Below, in pieces: positions 1 through 5,210 of a stretch of DNA of 7,088 nucleotides; position 1 is the first letter of the stretch; every line of letters starts with the position of its first letter. The notes beneath the pieces were generated by a model. That model ran no database searches, was not told the origin of the DNA, and saw only the letters and a program-made list of their open reading frames with translations. Source of the DNA: a bacterium SM23_31 (lineage in GTDB: Bacteria > SM23-31). Location: the NCBI GenBank assembly GCA_001304035.1, contig LJUD01000162.1, positions 1 through 7,088 on the forward strand, read 5' to 3'. The position numbers and the translations under genes are program-made.

Positions 1-530
1 CTGTTCAACAAGCAGGGGTTATTTGCCGTTATGTCGTCAATTACCCGGCGGGTTGGTTCCCATCTTTCCTGTTTCTTCACGCCGGCTTTATCAGCGCCCA
101 GCGCCCATTCTTCATAGGCGCCCCATAAACCTCCGGTGACCCATTCTCCGTCGTCAAGTATTCCAACTACCCGCTCCATTTCTTTTTTCAGACCTTCATC
201 ATCGGACACTTTCATCAAATTCGCATCATTAATGAGAGCGCCCGCGCTGCCAAAATGGACGTGACTGTCGATAAAACCCGGCAGTACGAACTTTCCCTTC
301 AGGTCAATTACCTTTGTGTTAGCTCCAATATACGCATCGGCATCGCTGTCATCCTCTAATACAGCGGTGATTTTATTGCCGTTAATAACCACAGCCGATG
401 CCCACGGCATGCTCTCCTCCATGGTATAAACTTCACCGTTTCGCAATACAATGTCCCCCTGCGCTTTTAAATCAGCAGACAACAGCGCCACACAAACAAA
501 CAATACTATCAGAATTACTGCTCCACGCAT
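1..530 (-). CDS. Exported metal-dependent amidohydrolase (YtcJ-like), N-terminal part, cut by window edge
   Basis: The frame opens with ATG at 530 and runs off the left edge after 176 codons. Residues 1-24 form a signal peptide (hydrophobic run AVILIVLFVCVALL, then a likely cleavage after KAQ). Next comes the amidohydrolase entry strand IVLRNGEVYTM, then VINGNKITAV, and the barrel's first metal-binding motif LPGFIDSHVHF, with H90 and H92 as expected zinc/iron ligands. The last visible residues, NNPCLLN, match the point before the RxDGH motif in YtcJ/Amidohydro_3 proteins, which are usually 530-570 residues, so about two thirds are missing. The family hydrolyses C-N bonds in cyclic amides, imides or N-acylated substrates; the substrate cannot be read here. 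Start choice is firm: AAAGGAGG lies five bases upstream of the ATG. It lies 398 bases past the lipoprotein stop, so it is probably its own transcription unit. Confidence 0.88.
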   Translation of the reverse strand, partial: MRGAVILIVLFVCVALLSADLKAQGDIVLRNGEVYTMEESMPWASAVVINGNKITAVLEDDSDADAYIGANTKVIDLKGKFVLPGFIDSHVHFGSAGALINDANLMKVSDDEGLKKEMERVVGILDDGEWVTGGLWGAYEEWALGADKAGVKKQERWEPTRRVIDDITANNPCLLN

Positions 531-535
531 AAACG

Positions 536-543
536 CCTCCTTT
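536..543 (-). promoter_or_regulatory. Strong ribosome binding site of the amidohydrolase
   Basis: Read on the minus strand this is AAAGGAGG, ending five bases before the ATG at 530. It is the best Shine-Dalgarno match in the window and fixes the start of the amidohydrolase. Confidence 0.8.
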
Positions 544-864
544 ATTCTTAAAACATCTAATTGTTATGACAATGATGCAAAACAACAAAAATAAGACAAA
601 TTCTAAGCAATAATTAATTTTTCCAAGCTAATTTACGGGAAATAAAATGGTGGAAAATGAAGTGTTTTTAAGTTTTGCTGCGCTCTTTTTTTAATTCTAC
701 AGCAATATTCAGTATCAAGTTACTTATTTCGCCATATTATGTCAAGAAAAATTTAACGGGTGTTTATTCAACTTAGAGAGCACAATACTTATTTCTTGAT
801 ATTTATTCTTTTACAAATCGCCAGTAGAGGTGAAGCATTATTGATGAAAGAAAAATCCGATTTC

Positions 865-879
865 TCAGTTAAAGGCTGA
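865..879. repeat. Degenerate 15-base palindrome (6-3-6)
   Basis: TCAGTT-AAA-GGCTGA keeps the outer TCAG/CTGA pairs, but the two inner pairs no longer match. It is included because it has the same length and outer bases as the intact units at 4226, 4901 and 4921, and directly abuts a second unit at 880. Confidence 0.3.
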
Positions 880-894
880 TACGCCTATGGCGGA
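880..894. repeat. 15-base palindrome (6-3-6), one mismatch
   Basis: TACGCC-TAT-GGCGGA pairs at five of six positions. Its reverse complement, TCCGCC-ATA-GGCGTA, is close to the perfect unit TCCGCC-GTA-GGCGGA inside the AMIN-domain gene at 2990-3004. Confidence 0.45.
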
Positions 895-928
895 AAAAGA
901 ATTATTCAAAAATGCTTCGCCCCTACTG

Positions 929-2548
929 CTATTTAAAAAGGATGCTTCCGGGATTGATGACGAGAGATTTTGGGGCGTTAAAATTTGTAAATCCGCCAAT
1001 AATAGAATAATTCGTACCGAGGTCCTGTACCTTTACCAGTCTGAAATTTTCTGCAAACCAGACAATTCCGTCAATTACGTTTATATCAACAGCCCACGGC
1101 TGTGTGTAACCGGGAATTACAAAATGAAATCCCGCATCAATATCGATGTTATATGATTCTCCCTCTTTAACAGGAAGAGTAAATATATCGGAAAATATTT
1201 TGATGACCTCGTTTTCTCCTGTATTGGTAACCCAGCACGAACCGTCCAGCTTATTAACAGCCAATCCCCTCGGATTAAGCAATCCCCCGATAACAAATTC
1301 GAAAGGAAAAGAGCCGCTTTTATTGATCCTTACAACTCTATGGTTACCCGTATCAGCGATCCAGCAATTTCCTGTTTGCTGATTAACTTCAAGAGCTTCC
1401 GGATTCGAATAATTTCCGAACTGTGTATCATACCTGACCGGCATTCCGGCTATTAAATCGAGATTATATCCGTTTGGTACCTGTGGTTCAAGAAGAATTA
1501 TCCGGTCATTTCCTGTATCTGCAATCCAGATATCTCCATTCAACTGATAAACGTCTATTGACTGGGGGTCTGAAAATCCCGATAATTTGTTTAAGATTGT
1601 TCCGTTGTGGGAGATTTCTACCACCTGATTGGAATCCCCCATTGTCGTAACCCATGCATTTCCATTAGCCCTGAGAGCAATGTCTGTAGGGCGGTCGAGT
1701 CCTGTTACCTCAAACAGTTCTTCTCCACCGGATGATAATTTTACGACCCGGTTCCCACCCCAATCTGCAATCCAGAGCGTTCGATCGGCGATATTCAGCG
1801 CCAATCCCTGGGGACGGTTAAACCCGGATTTCCGCAGTAATTGTGTGCCGTTAGATGCAAATTTAACAACCTGGTCATTGAACGTATCGGATATCCAGAT
1901 GCTTCCTAATTCCTGAAATACATTAATGACAATTTCGCTTGTTGTAAAATCATTATTATCATCTGTTACCGTTACTTTAATAGAAACGTTCGATACGGTT
2001 GTCGATGCTTTCCATGTGACTTCGTTACCGGTCACACTTCCAATAAATTCACCGCCGGCAGCTTCCCAATTATACATTAATTGACCGCCGTCAGGATCGG
2101 ACGCGGTTGCCGTGATTGTTATTATGTTCCCTACTAAAACATTGGTCTGCGTTGCTGTAATCAAGGAAATAACCGGAATCTGGTTTTGTACCGTAATAAC
2201 AGTGCTGTCATAATTGAATGCATCAAAAATATCGTTTACCCGCAATGCAATTCGTGCCCGCCCGGATGAATCGGGTGCATTCCAGACTGCAGAATCCAGG
2301 GACGTGAAGGTAAAGTTTCCCTTATCAGAAATCCACAAGAAAATGATACTATCTCCATCAGCATCTTTGACATCTGCTTTAATTGTTATGGATTCAAGAA
2401 AATTTACGTTTTTTTTGGAAGGTGTTAAGCTGAGAATTACAGGTGCATTGTTAACCGGCTCCGCCGTCTTTTTACAGTTAATATATAGTAACATACCTCC
2501 CGTAAAGATTAAAAAGCAGAGCCGTATTAAGCGTAACATTTTTTTCAT
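929..2548 (-). CDS. Probable lipoprotein with two PKD/Ig-like domains and an NHL-repeat beta-propeller
   Basis: The 539-residue product starts MKKMLRLIRL, followed by a hydrophobic stretch ending YINC-KK. Cys25 is a plausible lipidation site, though the lipobox is non-canonical, so plain secretion is possible. Two beta-sandwich domains follow (about residues 33-120 and 123-210), each with the PKD-type turn DxDGD or DPDGG and closing with V-ND or VTDDN strands. From about 215 to the end are NHL-type blades: IWISDTFNDQVVKF, LWIADWGGNRVVKL, IWIADTGNDRIILL, CWIADTGNHRVVRI, CWVTNTGENEVIKI, each followed by a P-x-x-(I/L)-x-(V/L) strand, giving roughly six blades. Such propellers usually bind protein, sugar or lipid partners; no catalytic residues are visible. 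A TTG at 2569 would add seven residues (MRENFLI), but ATG at 2548 gives a cleaner signal peptide; neither has a strong ribosome binding site. It lies 48 bases after the AMIN-domain gene, so co-transcription is likely. The ligand is unknown. Confidence 0.85.
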   Translation of the reverse strand: MKKMLRLIRLCFLIFTGGMLLYINCKKTAEPVNNAPVILSLTPSKKNVNFLESITIKADVKDADGDSIIFLWISDKGNFTFTSLDSAVWNAPDSSGRARIALRVNDIFDAFNYDSTVITVQNQIPVISLITATQTNVLVGNIITITATASDPDGGQLMYNWEAAGGEFIGSVTGNEVTWKASTTVSNVSIKVTVTDDNNDFTTSEIVINVFQELGSIWISDTFNDQVVKFASNGTQLLRKSGFNRPQGLALNIADRTLWIADWGGNRVVKLSSGGEELFEVTGLDRPTDIALRANGNAWVTTMGDSNQVVEISHNGTILNKLSGFSDPQSIDVYQLNGDIWIADTGNDRIILLEPQVPNGYNLDLIAGMPVRYDTQFGNYSNPEALEVNQQTGNCWIADTGNHRVVRINKSGSFPFEFVIGGLLNPRGLAVNKLDGSCWVTNTGENEVIKIFSDIFTLPVKEGESYNIDIDAGFHFVIPGYTQPWAVDINVIDGIVWFAENFRLVKVQDLGTNYSIIGGFTNFNAPKSLVINPGSILFK

Positions 2549-2596
2549 GATTAAAAAATTCTCTCGCAAAAGCCCACTGCGAAGCGGTTACCGGTT

Positions 2597-4207
2597 TTAC
2601 GCTGTATGCGTTTTCCTAAGTTTTAAAGCAAGGCGTACTTCTTCTTCTCCCAAATGAAGTTTCCCGGCGATTTCCGGCGGACTCAGCCTTTGGTCAGCCA
2701 TCCGGTAAATCCGTTCATATAAGGCACCCTTTATGGAGGAATTACCATTGTCAGGATTAAATCCGAGCGCAATTTTTACCTCTTCGGTACTCATGGACAA
2801 TTCCCGCGCTATCTCCCAGATTTCCCAGTTTTGTTCAGCTAACTGCCTGACAGCCTCGCATTTATCTTTTGATGAATTTTGCGAAACGACATTTTCCCTG
2901 AACTTTTTAATTAAATTTATTGATTCCGAGTCATACGGCAGCCGGTCGTTTTCCTTAAATGCGGTTTCAATTTTTTGCGTATGTTCTTCTCCGCCGTAGG
3001 CGGATCCGCCTCTAACTGATACAACAGGAACTTCTTCACGCCTTTCACCTTGCGAAGAATACCTTTCGGTTTTAGAAGGAGTCTGTTGATTTAGTGATTC
3101 GGTTTTTGCATATAACGCGGATAATTTTCTGGCAAACCTTTGAACATCTTTTATATGTTTTTCATTAACAAATTTTTCTTTATTTGTATTGGAAGAGCGC
3201 AGAACCGGTCTATTCCGCCGCAGGAGATTTCTCCTCCGGCTGGCAGAAATATGTAATTTGCCTCCATTTTTTTTCTGTTTATATGACAATTTATAAAGTT
3301 TTATAAGTTTACGAATCAGCATAAATATAATAAATGCCAGAAATCCGACAATGATATACAATCCAATCAGAATGTAGAATTCGGTACCGCTTTTTCGCAA
3401 TAAATCCTGCAAACCCATCATCACACCTGATTTAGTATTGCTGCTCCGGGAAGAAGATACCTCTGCCGGCAGCCCGCCCGTTATTACCGCAGCTGGAGTT
3501 ACGTGATCTTGATTACTATCACCGTTGCCGTTATTCTCCTGCACCGTATCTCCTTCCGGCATCAAATTCTTCGAGTCAGCGTCAGCCTCTGCGGAAGATG
3601 ATAGACCGTCGGTATTTTCGATTGCGTAAGCTCCATTATTTGATTGACTGAGCAAATGCTTTGCATTACTCCGGTGTAACAGGATTTTCTCGTCATCCGG
3701 CTTAAGTTCAAGCGCTTTTTCATACTGTTTCACAGCTTTGGCGTATTCACCACGCAACTCATAAGCATTTCCACGCTGTAACAACGTCTCGACATCCGGT
3801 TCCCGGGCTGACAGATACACATCCAGATAGAGTTTGCTTTTAGTGTCAAGTGTGAAATCTTTTACGTTAAAATCTCTCGTTGTCGTAATGTTAAGCCGTA
3901 ATCCCTTATCCGTATTTGTTAGCTCTGCATGGTTGATAATATAATTACGCAATTCGTTAAGCTTGAACCGTTTCGGATTCGTATCGGAAACATTCGGGAG
4001 GAGAACGCTGATAGTATTATCTTCCCAATCTTTAATTACAGAGTACTGTATCGGCTGGGAAAGATCAATAACGATTCTGGTTTTCTCTCCGGTAAAATCA
4101 TGAGAGACATCCACCAGTTTCACCTGTCCCGGCACATCAATAACCATAATTCCGGTCATCAATATCATCAACGCCATCAAGACTAAATATTTACCAAGTT
4201 CTCTCAT
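2597..4207 (-). CDS. Membrane protein with AMIN domain, TPR, one transmembrane helix and two C-terminal HTH-like repeats
   Basis: The 536-residue product has a signal or anchor helix (residues 7-26), an AMIN-like beta domain (about 28-132, with LVDVSHDFTGEKTRIVIDLS and YLDVYL), a TPR hairpin (137-186, GNAYELRGEYAKAVKQYEKA), a polar Ser/Asn-rich linker (187-275), a transmembrane helix (276-298), a basic stretch (299-345), a disordered linker, and two similar short helical repeats: 451-484 (AEQNWEIWEIARELSMSTEE) and 496-532 (ADQRLSPPEIAGKLHLGEEE). The N-terminal part should be periplasmic and the C-terminal repeats cytoplasmic. AMIN domains localise envelope proteins such as AmiC and PilQ. The repeats resemble the small HTH of DUF6115/DUF2802 proteins seen near flagellar genes, including SwrB. 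AAGGA six bases before the ATG supports the start. A role in linking the envelope to flagellar assembly or gene control is inference. Residues 400-406 come from a 15-base palindrome in the DNA. Confidence 0.82.
   Translation of the reverse strand: MRELGKYLVLMALMILMTGIMVIDVPGQVKLVDVSHDFTGEKTRIVIDLSQPIQYSVIKDWEDNTISVLLPNVSDTNPKRFKLNELRNYIINHAELTNTDKGLRLNITTTRDFNVKDFTLDTKSKLYLDVYLSAREPDVETLLQRGNAYELRGEYAKAVKQYEKALELKPDDEKILLHRSNAKHLLSQSNNGAYAIENTDGLSSSAEADADSKNLMPEGDTVQENNGNGDSNQDHVTPAAVITGGLPAEVSSSRSSNTKSGVMMGLQDLLRKSGTEFYILIGLYIIVGFLAFIIFMLIRKLIKLYKLSYKQKKNGGKLHISASRRRNLLRRNRPVLRSSNTNKEKFVNEKHIKDVQRFARKLSALYAKTESLNQQTPSKTERYSSQGERREEVPVVSVRGGSAYGGEEHTQKIETAFKENDRLPYDSESINLIKKFRENVVSQNSSKDKCEAVRQLAEQNWEIWEIARELSMSTEEVKIALGFNPDNGNSSIKGALYERIYRMADQRLSPPEIAGKLHLGEEEVRLALKLRKTHTA
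2990..3004. repeat. Perfect 15-base palindrome inside the AMIN-domain gene
   Basis: TCCGCC-GTA-GGCGGA pairs at all six positions and is followed by another TCCGCC (3005-3010), making GGCGGATCCGCC at 2999-3010. On the coding strand it encodes a Gly-rich GGSAYGG in a disordered linker. Being a multiple of three, it leaves the frame intact. Confidence 0.65.
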
Positions 4208-4213
4208 TGGTAT

Positions 4214-4218
4214 TCCTT
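4214..4218 (-). promoter_or_regulatory. Ribosome binding site of the AMIN-domain gene
   Basis: AAGGA on the minus strand, six bases before the ATG at 4207. The hairpin at 4226-4240 ends seven bases upstream of it, close enough that structure in the leader could affect initiation. Confidence 0.6.
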
Positions 4219-4225
4219 CAAAAGA

Positions 4226-4240
4226 TCAGACTTAGTCTGA
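4226..4240. repeat. Perfect 15-base palindrome with AAAGA flank, upstream of the AMIN-domain gene
   Basis: TCAGAC-TTA-GTCTGA. With the preceding five bases it forms the 20-base unit AAAGATCAGACTTAGTCTGA (4221-4240), which differs from the unit at 4916-4935 by a single loop base. On the minus strand the hairpin is followed by TCTTTT, so it resembles a very weak terminator in the direction of the genes. Confidence 0.7.
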
Positions 4241-4264
4241 CAAATTAAAAACCGAAACACAGTA

Positions 4265-4279
4265 TCCCGCTCAGCGGGA
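4265..4279. repeat. Perfect 15-base palindrome between GAF pseudogene and AMIN-domain gene
   Basis: TCCCGC-TCA-GCGGGA, a GC-rich 6-3-6 hairpin starting 17 bases after the restored stop codon of the GAF gene. The nearest minus-strand T-run is about 15 bases further on, too far for a standard intrinsic terminator, though it could protect or end a 3' end. Confidence 0.65.
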
Positions 4280-4295
4280 TAAACGTTTAAGGTGC

Positions 4296-4900
4296 TTACT
4301 CTATTTCACGCAGACGGCGGTCAATGCGATAATTTTCCCCGAGTACTCGGGATTGCATTCTCACCAGCCAATAATGTCAGCAGTTCAAGCTCCTGATTAG
4401 TAAATTCCTGCTTCGGTTTGGATGTATACAGAACAAAAACTGCATATTCTTTTCCACGAAAAATCAAAGGTATTATTACAAAATTCCGTTCCTGTCCCTG
4501 TCTACTTTCGCCGCTTATTGTTTCAAAGTCTTCTATAACCACGGCTCTCTTTTCTTCAATAATCCAGTCAATTATTCCTTCTTCCAGAAATCCGGAAATT
4601 TTTTGTTTCATTTTTTGACCGGTTCTTTTTGAAACTGACGAAATTTTACCCGTATTCCGGTCAATCAGATAAATATCACTTTCTTCAAATGGAATTATCT
4701 TTTTTGCATATTCCTGTAATGCGGAAATGATTTTCCCGAATTTATGAGAGTGTCTCATTGCCTTGGCCGCCACCCGTAAAGAGAGTGATTCTACCGTATT
4801 TTTTTAATCATTATTATAATGTTGCAAATTCATTGCCAGACTATAGTATTTTTACAAGTTCGTCTGCCGGCAGTATAAAACAAGTATTTTCTTCTAAAGA
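4296..4900 (-). pseudogene. Frame-disrupted GAF-domain gene
   Basis: An open frame of 150 codons (4773 to 4321, from GTG) encodes most of a GAF domain: KIISALQEYAKKIIPF, SDIYLIDRNTGKISSV, GIIDWIIEEKRAVVIED, FVIIPLIFRGKEYAVFVLYT, then the closing helix QELELLTLLAGENAI. After that the frame reads into a few unrelated residues and stops. One base out of frame, the natural end of the helix continues as ENYRIDRRLREIE and a TAA at 4296. The break lies in the 16-base palindrome at 4337-4352. At the other end the frame continues upstream of any good start as KNTVESLSLRVAAKAM until a TAA beside an A7 run (4800-4806). Further upstream, in another frame, SLEENTCFILPADELVKIL (4900-4844) also looks protein-like. 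No good ribosome binding site is seen for GTG 4773 or ATG 4758. GAF domains bind small ligands or partners; the ligand here is unknown. Homopolymer sequencing errors could explain both shifts but not the extra upstream stops. Confidence 0.68.
4337..4352. repeat. 16-base palindrome at the frameshift of the GAF gene
   Basis: CCCCGA-GTAC-TCGGGA contains the perfect 14-base palindrome CCCGAGTACTCGGG (4338-4351). It resembles the 15-base 6-3-6 units but has four loop bases instead of three. Losing one base here restores the reading frame to ENYRIDRRLREIE. Confidence 0.6.
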
Positions 4901-4935
4901 TCAGCCTCCGGCTGAAAAGATCAGACTTTGTCTGA
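4896..4935. repeat. Tandem pair of 20-base units, AAAGA plus 15-base palindrome
   Basis: Unit one is AAAGATCAGCCTCCGGCTGA (4896-4915) and unit two is AAAGATCAGACTTTGTCTGA (4916-4935). Each holds a perfect 6-3-6 palindrome (4901-4915 and 4921-4935). The stems differ by a compensated base pair (C-G against A-T at stem position five), so pairing is kept while sequence changes. A third copy lies at 4221-4240. On the minus strand each hairpin is followed by TCTTT. Confidence 0.75.
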
Positions 4936-5210
4936 AATTCTGCGACCCTTTTTACATTTGACCGGGTGGGCGTAATTTTCCCGATTTATACTGTCATTCG
5001 GCATAAATTTCCCGTATAATTTTCTATATCTCTTGTTGAATTCTGCGTTACATGAGCCGGAATACGATATGAAACTGCTTCAAAATTCGCAAATAGACAT
5101 GAACAGGCAGGAATACCTGTTTTACTATCAAATTTATAACTGGCACGGACGTTCTTGTCTGTGCACGGAGCGCCTGATATTTAATTGAAACGGTGAATTA
5201 TGCAACACTC
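4901..5210. other. Spacer between HDOD gene and GAF pseudogene
   Basis: No intact gene is visible. It holds the tandem palindrome pair (4896-4935), an inverted repeat AACAGG/CCTGTT at 5102-5107 and 5116-5121 with an eight-base loop, and a direct repeat GCACGGA at 5143-5149 and 5163-5169. A minus-strand frame from about 5075 to 4936 is open and contains an ATG at 5004 (MPNDSINRENYAHP), ending in the palindrome pair. It lacks a clear ribosome binding site and may be a further remnant of the GAF gene's N-terminus, but I cannot support it as coding. Confidence 0.5.

Larger units (their letters stand above)
531..928. other. Non-coding spacer between lipoprotein and amidohydrolase genes
   Basis: This AT-rich spacer should hold the promoter of the leftward amidohydrolase, but I see no convincing -35/-10 pair. 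Visible items: the ribosome binding site at 536-543; a small dyad ATTGT-TATG-ACAAT at 560-573, about 30 bases before the start codon, which could be an operator but is short; a direct repeat TACTTATTTC at 721-730 and 786-795; an inverted repeat TCAAGAAA/TTTCTTGA at 742-749 and 792-799; and a long fold-back repeat at 815-934. No U-tract terminator follows the lipoprotein stop codon. I see no credible protein-coding frame. Confidence 0.6.
815..934. repeat. Imperfect fold-back (inverted repeat) element abutting the lipoprotein stop codon
   Basis: The core arms at 822-848 and 902-928 agree at 22 of 27 positions when one is reverse-complemented; both begin CAGTAG and contain GAAGCATT. The similarity extends outward through AAAT on each side (815 and 934). 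The arms enclose about 53 bases holding two adjacent degenerate 15-base palindromes (865-879 and 880-894). The right outer end overlaps the end of the lipoprotein gene, and the TAG stop falls within the terminal symmetry. No target-site duplication is evident and there is no coding capacity. It could be a small MITE-like element or a structured 3' end of the lipoprotein mRNA. It lacks the U-run of a normal terminator. Confidence 0.6.

Noticed and set aside
560..573. Operator for the amidohydrolase (ATTGT-TATG-ACAAT)
   Set aside because: Five-base arms in an AT-rich region are expected by chance; there is no second copy and no defined promoter to place it against.
887..1156. Plus-strand 89-codon frame starting in the fold-back repeat
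   Set aside because: Most of it is antisense to the NHL propeller and its start lies in a degenerate palindrome with no ribosome binding site.
2546..2569. TTG at 2569 as the start of the lipoprotein
   Set aside because: It would add MRENFLI before the basic n-region of the signal peptide and has no better ribosome binding site than ATG at 2548.
2214..2657. Plus-strand open frame of 147 codons
   Set aside because: It lies antisense to the lipoprotein gene, whose product has clear domains, and crosses the gap into the AMIN gene. Its own product has no recognisable domain.
4226..4279. Hairpins as a Rho-independent terminator between GAF and AMIN genes
   Set aside because: Stems are only six base pairs; the GC-rich one has no T-run within ten bases, and the one followed by TCTTTT has a weak stem and lies almost on the next gene's ribosome binding site.
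4936..5075. Minus-strand open stretch containing MPNDSINRENYAHP
   Set aside because: Only about 45 codons long, no good ribosome binding site, ends in the palindrome pair and matches nothing I recognise. It may be the lost N-terminus of the GAF gene, but this cannot be shown.
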